Shown here: positions 38,488-46,274 of the stretch, in pieces | Numbering within the stretch: the first letter of the stretch is position 1 | How the letters are laid out: each line of letters starts with the position of its first letter | Virus record (IMG/VR): IMGVR_UViG_3300050821_006746 | Coordinates: 1-64,000 of that record | Length of the DNA: 64,000 nucleotides | Origin: a virus | Direction: 5' to 3' (one strand) | The notes under the pieces: generated by a model | Told to the model about the DNA's origin: nothing | Seen by the model: the letters and a program-made list of their open reading frames with translations, nothing else | Databases searched by the model: none | Translations under genes and position numbers: made by a program

Positions 38488-38757
38488 TGACCGTCAAAAG
38501 AGCAAAAAGATAGCGCCGCCACCTCCTACAGTTTCGGCGCAATCGTCGGCATTCTCATACCTGGCTGGATAGATACTTATCAGGCTTACGCCTTCGGGCA
38601 CAAAAAAGCACAGGCCATCAAACCTCTGCTCCGCCTCAATTTCAGTGACGAGGTTTGTGTCCAGATAAGTCACTATGCTGCATAGCATACGTGTTGAATG
38701 ACCGATTGTCAAGAATTTGGGCAAAAAATCTGAGGCAAAGAGCGCCCCTGACGGTCA
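38488..38757. repeat. 9-bp terminal inverted repeats around one gene
   Basis: TGACCGTCA (38488-38496) and TGACGGTCA (38749-38757) enclose the single minus-strand gene between two plus-strand HTH genes, like the ends of a small inserted module or a pair of operator sites. Confidence 0.4.
38494..38673 (-). CDS. Small protein with its own promoter
   Basis: The promoter TTGACA (38707-38712), 17 bases, TATGCT (38684-38689) predicts a start near 38677. That excludes ATG 38688 and leaves GTG 38673, an almost leaderless start. The 59 residues are mixed, with G-L-C-F-F-V-P-E-G-V-S-L-I-S-I and a Gly-rich end. No family recognised. Confidence 0.45.
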   Translation of the reverse strand: MTYLDTNLVTEIEAEQRFDGLCFFVPEGVSLISIYPARYENADDCAETVGGGGAIFLLF

Positions 38758-38766
38758 TTAGAGAGC

Positions 38767-38985
38767 ATGAGAGACAAAAGAAGAAATGAGAACTATCTTA
38801 CTGTAAAGCAGATAGCAACAATACTTGGCGTATCAGAAAAAAGGGTGCGAGATTACATCAAAAATGAAGGACTCACACCAAAGAAAACACGAGGACGTAA
38901 ACCGTACTTAGTGCATGTAGATGTGTTTAACGCATGGCTTGAGACGCGTACAACATCTGAAGGAGAGAGCAGCGATGACGAATAG
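38767..38985 (+). CDS. Excisionase-type HTH protein 3
   Basis: A 72-residue protein. Y-L-T-V-K-Q-I-A-T-I-L-G-V-S-E-K-R-V-R-D-Y-I with a basic wing (P-K-K-T-R-G-R-K-P-Y-L-V) and an acidic Ser-rich tail. It overlaps the next gene by 11 bases and so leads the long plus-strand operon. Confidence 0.72.
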   Translation: MRDKRRNENYLTVKQIATILGVSEKRVRDYIKNEGLTPKKTRGRKPYLVHVDVFNAWLETRTTSEGESSDDE

Positions 38986-39307
38986 GCTATATATGGCAAT
39001 CACCAAAGCAATTATCGTTGTCTCTCTCCTCGTGTTGGCAGTTATCAACACCGCTAAACGCTGGCAATCCCGCAAGGAGCACCACGAAGTGCAACCTACA
39101 CCACAGGATTGCCAGCAACAACAAGAAATAGCCTCCATTATCGAGGAAGAATTTCAGCGAGAAGAGAATTTCAAGGTGTGGTACGCGCAACGCATGGATG
39201 CATCACGCATTATCTTGCCAGAGAAGCAGGTACGCAGGCTCTACGAGACGTATCTGAGCAATGAGAAAATTATCAAATCGCGAGTAGTCAGTGAGGTAGC
39301 AGATTGA
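38975..39307 (+). CDS. Membrane-anchored helical protein
   Basis: The start at ATG 38975 gives 110 residues. One membrane span (A-I-I-V-V-S-L-L-V-L-A-V-I) is followed by a Gln/Glu-rich helical domain. Overlaps both neighbours. No family recognised. Confidence 0.6.
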   Translation: MTNRLYMAITKAIIVVSLLVLAVINTAKRWQSRKEHHEVQPTPQDCQQQQEIASIIEEEFQREENFKVWYAQRMDASRIILPEKQVRRLYETYLSNEKIIKSRVVSEVAD

Positions 39308-39513
39308 AACGACAAGAGAAAAAGACCATCGAAATGCGGGTGTACGTCCCGCAAGGCATACACCGCCTGCTAGTCCAGAGACAGAACAATAATAAGCAAT
39401 TAGACAAGCCCTTCAAGTCGCTATCAGATTTTGCTCTAGATGCGCTGATAGATGGCCTATTTCGAGAAGCGTACTGCGAACAATTGCAAAAAATGAAAGA
39501 GCAACGGACATGA
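39304..39513 (+). CDS. Small ribbon-helix-helix-like protein
   Basis: A TTG start overlapping the previous stop; ATG 39334 is possible. K-K-T-I-E-M-R-V-Y-V-P-Q-G-I-H-R-L-L followed by F-K-S-L-S-D-F-A-L-D-A-L fits a strand-helix-helix regulator. 69 residues. Confidence 0.5.
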   Translation: MKRQEKKTIEMRVYVPQGIHRLLVQRQNNNKQLDKPFKSLSDFALDALIDGLFREAYCEQLQKMKEQRT

Positions 39514-39806
39514 GTGTAGTTGCAGACCCCCAATACGAGGCAACAGAACCGATGGTATCCGTGTTCTCCCAGAGCGGCGTAGATCATCCTGTTGTCTTAC
39601 CAGAGCTGGTATTACCAGCGCAAGCGCAACCTGCTATCACGCACGACGCACATACGCGACTAGATGACCTCCTATGCGTCAAGCAAATGCAGCAAGGTTT
39701 CAAACTTGACATCATTGCCGTGTGGCTGGCTATTCCGTTGCTTTTCGGTTTAGTCGGTTGTGCCTGGGTCTTATTTATTGCTCAATTTTTCAGATTTTTT
39801 AGTTGA
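39510..39806 (+). CDS. C-tail-anchored membrane protein
   Basis: A 98-residue protein in an ATGA overlap. A Pro/Val-rich soluble part precedes one C-terminal membrane span (A-V-W-L-A-I-P-L-L-F-G-L-V-G-C-A-W-V-L-F). No family recognised. Confidence 0.6.
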   Translation: MSVVADPQYEATEPMVSVFSQSGVDHPVVLPELVLPAQAQPAITHDAHTRLDDLLCVKQMQQGFKLDIIAVWLAIPLLFGLVGCAWVLFIAQFFRFFS

Positions 39807-39818
39807 TTAGGAGTATTC

Positions 39819-40103
39819 ATGCACGAAGAATTAATTATAGTTGCCTACGATCTCCTGAGCAGTTACGTATTGCCAGGAAAAGCCTACGATGTGCTTGAAG
39901 CACTGGCGTACAGATCATCAATAGTAGATCTGGAACAAGAAGATCCTGATGACATTAATTATAACAAATTGAGAGTTAGTGCCATGAAAGACGCCGTATC
40001 TGCTCTGCACGCTGCGCACAAAAAATGGGACGAAGAAGCCAGCAAGCGACAATCCTTTGCCATTATCGATCCCATTTGGAACGAAGTGGAGATGCAAGCT
40101 TGA
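39819..40103 (+). CDS. Small helical protein
   Basis: A 94-residue acidic helical protein (I-V-A-Y-D-L-L-S-S-Y-V-L-P-G-K-A-Y-D-V-L). No family recognised. Its stop overlaps the next TTG start. Confidence 0.55.
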   Translation: MHEELIIVAYDLLSSYVLPGKAYDVLEALAYRSSIVDLEQEDPDDINYNKLRVSAMKDAVSALHAAHKKWDEEASKRQSFAIIDPIWNEVEMQA

Positions 40104-40306
40104 CTACCACAACACGAGTGCCCTACCGCAAAGTCGATGTGCTAGCACTGCGCATTGACCCCAAGCGAACCTGTGATGTAGTCGAGGACCAGCCAGACGG
40201 CGCTACACACGTCAAAGTACGGTGGTTCGGTAAGACGATAGAAGAATACATCAGAAACGAAGATGTCATGCCACTTGGGCAAAGGCCGATAGAAGAGGTA
40301 ATATGA
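40100..40306 (+). CDS. Small SH3/KOW-like protein
   Basis: A TTG start in a TTGA overlap. The 68-residue product is strand-rich: V-D-V-L-A-L-R-I-D-P, T-C-D-V-V-E-D, H-V-K-V-R-W-F-G, E-Y-I-R-N-E-D-V. It resembles the other small barrel proteins in this window. Confidence 0.5.
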   Translation: MTTTTRVPYRKVDVLALRIDPKRTCDVVEDQPDGATHVKVRWFGKTIEEYIRNEDVMPLGQRPIEEVI

Positions 40307-40467
40307 GCCATTTTGACTAGCGAAACACATACCAATTGGTACGCCTACACGCACTGATAGGTACGTGCTTATGAGTCACAGTAAATCAATATTAATCTGG
40401 AATGATTCCGCTCAGCGGAAAATTGGTAAAAATTAAGTAGAAGAAAGTACCAGGCAGGAGTTGAGAA

Positions 40468-41034
40468 ATGAACAAAATACCAACGCTCTTTTTGCGCAAT
40501 CCTGAGAACATGAAACTAGTTACTCGCGAGGTTAACCCAGATGCGGCGTGGGTAGTCGACGTTTACGGCTTCCCTACCGTCAAAAAAGACGGCACAAACA
40601 TTCGTGTCGCCACAGAAAACGGCATTTGTACCTTTGTTGAAAAGCGGCGCAATCCCACGCGAGAAGAAAAGGCAGTGGGCGCTGAACCTGGCTACGTTGA
40701 TGCGCATCCCAACGATCCTGCCGACAAACACATTTTTGCTGCTGTGGATGCTACCAATTTCACTGATTGGCCTGATGGTGCATGGCCGTGTGAGGCGTTG
40801 GGGCCAAAAATACAGGGTGGCATTGAAAGTCGTGTGCCGTGTCTCTATCCATTTTCATTTGAGCCTGAATATATCTACGCGCAATTTCTGAGAGATTTCG
40901 ATGCCATCAAAGCGTATCTGGAGTCGCATCCTATCGAGGGGATTGTTTGGCACGATCGGGTACATGAGCGATTCGCGAAGATCAAGCGTAGGGATTTTAA
41001 TCTACCGTGGCCTCCAACAAAGAGAGAGAAATAA
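40468..41034 (+). CDS. RNA ligase-like nucleotidyltransferase
   Basis: A 188-residue protein with the ligase motifs: motif I V-K-K-D-G-T-N (Lys adenylated), a strand I-C-T-F-V-E-K-R, W-P-C-E-A-L-G-P-K (motif III region), motif IV P-I-E-G-I-V-W-H and motif V F-A-K-I-K-R-R-D-F. The short length with no extra C-terminal domain suits small phage RNA ligases. It would seal RNA nicks, as T4 Rnl enzymes do after host tRNA cleavage. A HAD phosphatase of the PNKP type is encoded at 6899. Confidence 0.78.
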   Translation: MNKIPTLFLRNPENMKLVTREVNPDAAWVVDVYGFPTVKKDGTNIRVATENGICTFVEKRRNPTREEKAVGAEPGYVDAHPNDPADKHIFAAVDATNFTDWPDGAWPCEALGPKIQGGIESRVPCLYPFSFEPEYIYAQFLRDFDAIKAYLESHPIEGIVWHDRVHERFAKIKRRDFNLPWPPTKREK

Positions 41035-41304
41035 TTGGACAGAAAAGAGAAGGCTAACCGACGCGCCAAAGATGCCGTTATTGCGTTGCTTGTTGCATCC
41101 GAGCAGCCACCCAATGAGGCAGAGGCGCTAACTTCGATGTTGGAATGGGAAGACCTAACCTATACACAAGTGCTTGAGGCGCTTGATTATAACCTCAAGC
41201 ACAACGCCTATCGCAATGAGCAACTGGAGAACCATGCTAACTTATGTATTCGAGAAGCAGAGAAGGTGAAGGCGCGCAAACAGAGGGAGGCGGTTAGTGT
41301 CTAG
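41035..41304 (+). CDS. Helical protein coupled to RNA ligase
   Basis: A TTG start directly after the ligase stop. 89 residues, charged and helical, basic at both ends (R-R-A-K-D-A-V-I-A-L-L-V-A, K-V-K-A-R-K-Q-R-E). No family recognised. Confidence 0.5.
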   Translation: MDRKEKANRRAKDAVIALLVASEQPPNEAEALTSMLEWEDLTYTQVLEALDYNLKHNAYRNEQLENHANLCIREAEKVKARKQREAVSV

Positions 41305-41551
41305 ACTTACCGAACCACGCCAGTACAAGCAGCGCACCCACGAAGAGATGCAAGACGCACTCAGACGCTTCTGCAACGCTGCATGGGGCAATCATGGGGC
41401 AAATGAGCGTAGTGTCTTCTCTATCCCACCTGACGATGAGGACGCTGATATTATTTTCTCTGATGTCATGCACGAACTGGTAGAGGCACGTAAACGGATC
41501 ATAGAACTTGAGGCAGAGGTACAATCGTTGCGAGAAAGAGAGAAAGAATAA
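41297..41551 (+). CDS. Small protein with C-terminal coiled coil
   Basis: A GTG start overlapping the previous gene by 8 bases. The 84-residue protein ends in a heptad helix (R-I-I-E-L-E-A-E-V-Q-S-L-R-E-R-E). No family recognised. Confidence 0.55.
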   Translation: MSRLTEPRQYKQRTHEEMQDALRRFCNAAWGNHGANERSVFSIPPDDEDADIIFSDVMHELVEARKRIIELEAEVQSLREREKE

Positions 41552-41811
41552 TGTGGGATATTCCTAAATACTGGTTAGTAGCATTCGGCATAGGATGCGC
41601 ATTCTTATTGCTTCTTTTGGCGTGGATCACAATATTTGTGCCACTCTTCAATCAAGCCGATTACAACAACTTCAATATCGAAGAGCAACTAGACAGAGCA
41701 GAGCGCATGGGCATTCTGAGCGCACTCAAGTGCTCAGTGAAGATGGCAACCATCTACAAATTGACGTTTGCCCATAGGATCGCCTGCTTAATGAGTGAGG
41801 TGCAGCCATGA
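41551..41811 (+). CDS. Small membrane protein
   Basis: An 86-residue protein with one N-terminal membrane span (about 8-31) and an amphipathic C-terminal half. The start shares a base with the previous TAA. No family recognised. Confidence 0.6.
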   Translation: MWDIPKYWLVAFGIGCAFLLLLLAWITIFVPLFNQADYNNFNIEEQLDRAERMGILSALKCSVKMATIYKLTFAHRIACLMSEVQP

Positions 41812-42134
41812 TCCATAGCGACGATCCCAAGATAACATTGCTCAAAGAGTGCTACGCATTGCTAGACGATATCCGAGATGAGGGTGTGTACAAATCAGCA
41901 ATCATTCCTGGTCTGCTTGCCCGTATAGTCCCGTTTATTTTTAGCCCTATCCCATACGAAGAGGTTTCCACAGTACGCTTTCGTTGTCCTGGTTGCCAAT
42001 CGGTGATGCTTGAGGTTTTACGCAGCGATTGGGCGACATGGGACCACATTACATGCGATTGTGGCAAACGTTACCGGGTTGTATGGTGTGAAGGCGAAAG
42101 CAAAGCGTATATTTTGGAGGATGTGCAGCCATGA
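41808..42134 (+). CDS. Zinc-ribbon protein
   Basis: A 108-residue protein in an ATGA overlap. C-P-G-C-Q ... C-D-C-G with strands between is a zinc ribbon in the C-terminal half. The N-terminus is helical. No enzymatic motif. Confidence 0.55.
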   Translation: MIHSDDPKITLLKECYALLDDIRDEGVYKSAIIPGLLARIVPFIFSPIPYEEVSTVRFRCPGCQSVMLEVLRSDWATWDHITCDCGKRYRVVWCEGESKAYILEDVQP

Positions 42135-42340
42135 CTCATACTATCCCTGGTCGCGCTCATACGCCAGAACAAAAACGCGCAATCATCGAGCGCTTTTACG
42201 AAGCCTGGCTTGCTGTTCCTAATTGGCGGTTGCCTCAACTTATTTACAACGCTACTGGAGGCAAGGACATTTTCTATGTAGAGGATGAGCCTTTTATGGC
42301 AGAGATAGAGCAAATATCGGAACGATGGAGGCAACCATGA
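42131..42340 (+). CDS. Small helical protein
   Basis: A 69-residue protein in an ATGA overlap with H-T-P-E-Q-K-R-A-I-I-E-R-F-Y-E-A-W and W-R-L-P-Q-L-I-Y-N-A. Such small proteins are common in actinophage gene arrays. Function unknown. Confidence 0.5.
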   Translation: MTHTIPGRAHTPEQKRAIIERFYEAWLAVPNWRLPQLIYNATGGKDIFYVEDEPFMAEIEQISERWRQP

Positions 42341-42459
42341 CCCTCATCCTCTGGGCAACATCTCCCATCACATCAACGCTCGCCATATGGGCACTATCGC
42401 GCATCATCGGCGCTGGTATGTACTATTTCGCCGGTAGAGGAAGTAAGGTGCAATCGTGA
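42337..42459 (+). CDS. 40-residue membrane mini-protein
   Basis: ATGA overlap at the start, GTGA overlap at the end. Almost the whole product is hydrophobic (L-I-L-W-A-T-S-P-I-T-S-T-L-A-I-W-A-L) with a basic C-terminus, so a single-span membrane peptide is expected. Confidence 0.5.
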   Translation: MTLILWATSPITSTLAIWALSRIIGAGMYYFAGRGSKVQS

Positions 42460-42674
42460 AACAGCAGTATCACAAAACGGTCAAGCTCAAGGGATGGCAG
42501 ATCGAAGACGGAGAGGACATCGACAAAGCAATACAAGAGGTTTTGGAAATTATTGCTCAGCAAAAAGGAACAATCCACCTGATCGATTTCAAAATCTATC
42601 AGATAGATACACAGCCATTGCTAGCGCACCGCGAGACGTTCTTGACGGTTATGGCAGAAGAGGGGGAGTTATGA
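42456..42674 (+). CDS. Small unknown protein
   Basis: A GTG start in a GTGA overlap. 72 residues, alpha/beta (V-K-L-K-G-W-Q-I-E-D-G-E-D-I-D-K-A-I). No family recognised. Confidence 0.55.
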   Translation: MKQQYHKTVKLKGWQIEDGEDIDKAIQEVLEIIAQQKGTIHLIDFKIYQIDTQPLLAHRETFLTVMAEEGEL

Positions 42675-42928
42675 ACACACCATGCCCACTCTGCAATACC
42701 CCAACAGACCTACACTCTGATTGTCCTGGCTATCCTGGTCGCGGCAGCAAAACAGGCTTTGTCATGGCATGCAACCCTCCATGCGGCAACGCCTGCCGCT
42801 TTGAGTGCCCTTCCTGCCATTGGTGGTATCGCACGCCAAACTGCCGCGATGCGAGCAAGATGGGCATTCGTCCCGATTGGCTAGACGCTGTACTGGCAGT
42901 GTTTGAGGAGGCGGAAAATGCGCTTTAA
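42671..42928 (+). CDS. Cys-rich zinc protein
   Basis: An 85-residue protein in an ATGA overlap. Nine Cys in the first 60 residues (C-P-L-C, C-P, C-N-P-P-C-G-N-A-C, C-P-S-C, C-R) suggest two zinc sites. Helical C-terminus. A possible nucleic-acid adaptor. Confidence 0.6.
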   Translation: MNTPCPLCNTPTDLHSDCPGYPGRGSKTGFVMACNPPCGNACRFECPSCHWWYRTPNCRDASKMGIRPDWLDAVLAVFEEAENAL

Positions 42929-43142
42929 AAATAGGCAACGCAAGATAAGCAGAGGCGTAATGCCAATTCAAGAAATCCTAGACCAATACGGAGATATGCC
43001 CATGTGCGACTTTGTAGACCTTGCCATAACTCACGGTCTTATTCCACTGAACATGCATCTCAGCCCATACGATGAATTGGCAATATACCCACAACATCGG
43101 AGCACCCCAGCGCTGTCAGTGCAGAATGGGCCTGCATCATGA
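42918..43142 (+). CDS. Small unknown protein
   Basis: The ATG at 42918 overlaps the previous gene by 11 bases. The 74-residue product has a basic start and helical middle. It is the last gene before the opposing XRE regulator. Confidence 0.5.
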   Translation: MRFKNRQRKISRGVMPIQEILDQYGDMPMCDFVDLAITHGLIPLNMHLSPYDELAIYPQHRSTPALSVQNGPAS

Positions 43143-43195
43143 GCACAACACAAAAGCGGCGCACATTTCGCACGCCGCTAACCTCATCTGAATAC

Positions 43196-43435
43196 TCAAG
43201 CTGCTATGGATTTACGAGGAGGCTCTACCAGCGTACTCAAGTCAACTTCAAGCGCTCTGGCCAACTTGATAAGCGTTTCTCTTCGTGGCATTCGCCTACC
43301 ATTCTCAATAGTACTGATCGTATCAACATCAACATCTGCCCTAGTTGCCAAATCAACCTGTGTCATGAGACGGCTTTCTCTCACTTCTCGCAGGCGGAAC
43401 TTCGCCCCTACAGGTCTCTTTCGTGGTCTACCCAT
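43196..43435 (-). CDS. XRE-family (Cro/C1-type) HTH regulator
   Basis: A 79-residue protein with GGAGATAC upstream. A complete HTH_3 domain: L-R-E-V-R-E-S-R-L-M-T-Q-V-D-L-A-T-R-A-D-V-D, T-I-S-T-I-E-N-G-R-R-M-P-R-R-E-T-L-I-K-L-A-R-A-L-E-V. It is the only minus-strand gene in this plus-strand region and divides two operons, so it probably controls the promoter at 43562. Confidence 0.85.
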   Translation of the reverse strand: MGRPRKRPVGAKFRLREVRESRLMTQVDLATRADVDVDTISTIENGRRMPRRETLIKLARALEVDLSTLVEPPRKSIAA

Positions 43436-43561
43436 GTGTTATGTATCTCCTCATCGCTTATGTGGTTTGTGGTCTCTGAACATTTTCGGTGTATTTCTCT
43501 CAAGTTTAAATCACTGCCAAACAAAATTCAAGCCCAACTATCGAATGTACGTGTATTCACC

Positions 43562-43590
43562 TTGACAAACTTAGTGCAATCATGTAAGAT
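43562..43590 (+). promoter_or_regulatory. Consensus promoter of the 43.6-48 kb operon
   Basis: TTGACA (43562-43567), 17 bases, TAAGAT (43585-43590), 41 bases before the next start codon. Confidence 0.7.
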
Positions 43591-43631
43591 ATCTAGAAAG
43601 AAAATCCGTTAAATTGCTAAGGAGACAATCA

Positions 43632-44072
43632 ATGAGCAAAATCACGCCTGATCAAGAAACGTTCCTTGCTTTCGTAGCAAGTGAGATCGCAGGTCAGGAA
43701 CGCCTCAATCAATTCGCGACATACGAAGCTTTGAAGTGTATTTGCGAATACTATAATCACCCTACCGAATCAACAGCGCTTGACCTGTACTTTTTCTTGC
43801 GTACCCATGACGAAAGCAGGGCAATGGTCCACCAATTCAGGGAATACACACGAACACATCAGTTAAACGAAAACGATACCACCGTCAATCGCCAATTCAC
43901 ACCCGACGACAAAATTAGCATGGTCAAGGGCGCTATTATCGGTGCATTGGGCGGTGGTCACATCGATGGACGCGACGGGGCAAGTTATTGCAAGGCCGTG
44001 CTAGCAAGCATCGCTGAGATCCTCGATATCACTATCCCAGAAGATCTCAAGGCGGCAAACGGACTGCACTAG
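43632..44072 (+). CDS. Unknown protein, first of operon
   Basis: The ATG at 43632 follows AAGGAG. A 146-residue helical protein ending in a small domain with G-A-L-G-G-G-H-I-D-G-R-D-G. Gly-rich loop but no P-loop. No family recognised. Confidence 0.55.
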   Translation: MSKITPDQETFLAFVASEIAGQERLNQFATYEALKCICEYYNHPTESTALDLYFFLRTHDESRAMVHQFREYTRTHQLNENDTTVNRQFTPDDKISMVKGAIIGALGGGHIDGRDGASYCKAVLASIAEILDITIPEDLKAANGLH

Positions 44073-44082
44073 GAGCGCAACA

Positions 44083-44274
44083 ATGAAAACAATCGATCAA
44101 CTCAGCAAATCGGGCCTGCGCAAACGTCGCCAGCATATCATGACCATGCCGTTGACGCCTGTCCGTGCTGAGAAAATCCGGCAAATTGAGGCGAGAGAGT
44201 GGGAGTTGTATCGAGAGGAGAATCCGCCAGTGAAGGCGCCTGCAAATTTTTTTGTACGGGAAGAGGAGTGGTAA
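44083..44274 (+). CDS. Small basic helical protein
   Basis: A 63-residue protein, Arg/Lys/Glu-rich (S-G-L-R-K-R-R-Q-H-I-M). AGGAGC site upstream; ends directly at the next ATG. No family recognised. Confidence 0.55.
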   Translation: MKTIDQLSKSGLRKRRQHIMTMPLTPVRAEKIRQIEAREWELYREENPPVKAPANFFVREEEW

Positions 44275-44598
44275 ATGAGATTCAAAGTACGAACCGCCGT
44301 CCAATTGACGCAAGAGCAACTGGCCACGCTGCAACGTCATGGTTGCAGGCCCATACCCTATATCACATGGGACCATGAATGGGTCTTTGCAGCGTATTGC
44401 GAGGATGGACAAGAGCAAGAATTGCGCAATCAGGCATGGCGCAAGCGGCGCGAACACAACCGCAAAATGATGTACTTCTTTGCTCTAATGGAGCAAGAGA
44501 CGGTCTCGCTGCAAGGCACGATGGTTGCTCTTGCTGAGGTCTACGTGGATGCCGCCCAGATGGCTGCAACGAACACAAAGAAGGAGCAAGAAGCATGA
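44275..44598 (+). CDS. Unknown protein
   Basis: A 107-residue protein. A strand start (F-K-V-R-T-A-V-Q-L-T-Q-E-Q-L) is followed by a basic helix and a hydrophobic helix. Starts at the base after the previous stop and overlaps the integrase-like gene by ATGA. Confidence 0.5.
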   Translation: MRFKVRTAVQLTQEQLATLQRHGCRPIPYITWDHEWVFAAYCEDGQEQELRNQAWRKRREHNRKMMYFFALMEQETVSLQGTMVALAEVYVDAAQMAATNTKKEQEA

Positions 44599-44996
44599 GC
44601 AACTTCAACAACACAACCATTGTGGTAGCATCCATTTCACCACACATCTGGGAACAGGATAAAGGCGTTTGGAAGCAGTGGGTAACATCCATCGACGTTT
44701 CGTTCAAGACGAAGGAGACATACAAGCGGATTATCACACATTTCTACGGACTGCTTAATCTACCTATCTCTCAGATAACTGAGCAGCACATCAACGATTA
44801 TCGAGACTATCTGGTAGAAGATGGTAGAACTGAGAGAACTGTCAGAACCTACATAACCGTCATTAACAAGTATTGGCGGTTTGCTCAGGCATTGCAAAAA
44901 GCAAGAACAGCAACGGAAGAGACGTACCACGATCTGACCGAACTAGAAGTCTCGGTATTTGCTCAGGTTCAGCAAGAAATGGCAGGTGAAGCATGA
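44595..44996 (+). CDS. Orphan N-terminal (SAM-like) domain of a tyrosine recombinase
   Basis: A 133-residue protein. W-K-Q-W-V-T-S-I-D-V-S-F-K-T-K-E-T-Y-K-R-I, I-S-Q-I-T-E-Q-H-I-N-D-Y-R-D-Y-L and R-T-V-R-T-Y-I-T-V-I-N-K-Y-W-R-F-A match the core-binding domain that clamps att DNA in XerC/D-type integrases. The catalytic domain (R-H-R-Y) is absent and the next gene is unrelated. It is complete with its own start and stop in a coupled operon, so it may compete for core sites rather than recombine. Confidence 0.7.
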   Translation: MSNFNNTTIVVASISPHIWEQDKGVWKQWVTSIDVSFKTKETYKRIITHFYGLLNLPISQITEQHINDYRDYLVEDGRTERTVRTYITVINKYWRFAQALQKARTATEETYHDLTELEVSVFAQVQQEMAGEA

Positions 44997-45247
44997 GCAT
45001 AGCCAATCCTGAAAACGTTCTCTGTACGCATCCCAACCAGTACCCGAAATTCGAGATTGACGTGATACCGGGCACAGATTGGGAGCTAGAAATCCGAAGT
45101 GAGCATGTCATTTATGCCTATCGATGGGATGACGAAGAATTTACCATGCAATACATCCTGTGGCCAAACGGAAACGATGCCATATTCACATCTCGTGACG
45201 ACGCCATAGAGGCTTGTAAACAATTCGAGGAGACGAAAACAAAATGA
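44993..45247 (+). CDS. Small unknown protein
   Basis: An 84-residue beta-rich protein (W-E-L-E-I-R-S-E-H-V-I-Y-A-Y-R-W-D-D-E) in an ATGA overlap. No family recognised. Confidence 0.55.
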   Translation: MSIANPENVLCTHPNQYPKFEIDVIPGTDWELEIRSEHVIYAYRWDDEEFTMQYILWPNGNDAIFTSRDDAIEACKQFEETKTK

Positions 45248-45531
45248 GCGAAGAGAGACAAATTGAAATTCGCCCTTTTGGCCAAATTGTTTGTCATCGC
45301 ACGCCGTCTAACCCGAAGTTTATGCGAGACCAGCATGTGATACGTCGCAACGCTACCGATGAGAGCAAGTTGGGCAACTTTGTAGCCTACTGCGAGGATG
45401 CGCGGCTTGCTTGGGTCTTCTGGGCAGGCGAGACTGAGGCAAGGAAAGTGCTACTCTCGAATTTGGCATCTATCGAGGATTGGCGTGTTGCTCGTGAACA
45501 ACAGGCTAACCTTGCGAATTATTGGAAATAG
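45244..45531 (+). CDS. Small unknown protein
   Basis: A 95-residue protein in an ATGA overlap, with mixed strands and a helical end. No family recognised. Confidence 0.55.
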   Translation: MSEERQIEIRPFGQIVCHRTPSNPKFMRDQHVIRRNATDESKLGNFVAYCEDARLAWVFWAGETEARKVLLSNLASIEDWRVAREQQANLANYWK

Positions 45532-45541
45532 GAGCATCAAC

Positions 45542-45865
45542 ATGGAAAAACCGACTATTGTCTGTCTCTGCGGTTCCACTCGCTTCTCAGATGCATTTCA
45601 CGAAGCCAACTTACGCGAAACCCTGGCAGGCCGCATTGTCTTATCCATCGGTTGCGATTTCAAGAGTGACACCGACCTTTTGCTAGCCGGTGAACTCACT
45701 ACGGCAGACAAACATCGCCTAGACGAGCTGCACCTGCGTAAGATCGATTTAGCCGATGAGGTGCTTGTGCTCAACGTTGGCGGATACATCGGACAATCGA
45801 CAAGCAACGAGATTGCCTACGCCCAAAACCACAACAAGCCTATTCGTTGGCTGGAAGCTTTGTAG
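45542..45865 (+). CDS. Nucleoside 2-deoxyribosyltransferase-like protein
   Basis: The ATG at 45542 follows AGGAGC and gives 107 residues. The start I-V-C-L-C-G-S-T-R-F is the first strand and loop of nucleoside 2-deoxyribosyltransferase-like proteins. D-L-A-D-E-V-L-V-L-N-V-G-G-Y-I-G-Q-S-T-S-N-E-I-A-Y-A fits the second half with a Glu at the active-site region. Phage members are thought to act on nucleotides or modified bases. Confidence 0.7.
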   Translation: MEKPTIVCLCGSTRFSDAFHEANLRETLAGRIVLSIGCDFKSDTDLLLAGELTTADKHRLDELHLRKIDLADEVLVLNVGGYIGQSTSNEIAYAQNHNKPIRWLEAL

Positions 45866-45902
45866 TTCGTATTTTACTCCTTCAGTGACAGGAGAACACA
45901 TC

Positions 45903-46274
45903 ATGTACACACTCGAAGAACGAGACGGCGCATTATACGCCAAAGAAACGAGCATTAACGAATGGCTTCCGCGCCAGGACGAAAACTGGTACTTGCTCGC
46001 CACCCCTTACCGAAATTTCGTTTCGTGGTTTGCTTCTGAGGAAGCAGCTCGCCAACTTCTCGGCATGGAAATCCGTGCTACCATCAACAATCCTGCGGTG
46101 GTTTTCCGAAATCACTTAGGTTGGCTTTTCCATCGGGCCGACGCCAGTTCTAAACCCGCCTATACCGAATCTACCCCCATACCTTCGCCAAAGATCAAAG
46201 GTCGCTGCAAGGTTGTGTGGCACAAAGGCGCATGGCACAAGGAAACCGTGAAGGGATTGGTGAAAGTCGCATGA
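45903..46274 (+). CDS. Unknown protein with conserved leader motif
   Basis: A 123-residue beta-rich aromatic protein. Its start is preceded by CAGTGACAGGAGAACACATC, a leader shared with three other genes here (48316, 62029 and, on the minus strand, 14926). No family recognised. Confidence 0.55.
   Translation: MYTLEERDGALYAKETSINEWLPRQDENWYLLATPYRNFVSWFASEEAARQLLGMEIRATINNPAVVFRNHLGWLFHRADASSKPAYTESTPIPSPKIKGRCKVVWHKGAWHKETVKGLVKVA

Noticed and set aside
43139-43612. Plus-strand 157-codon frame across the XRE gene
   Set aside because: The opposite strand encodes a clear Cro/C1-type HTH with its own ribosome site; the plus frame has no recognisable sequence.
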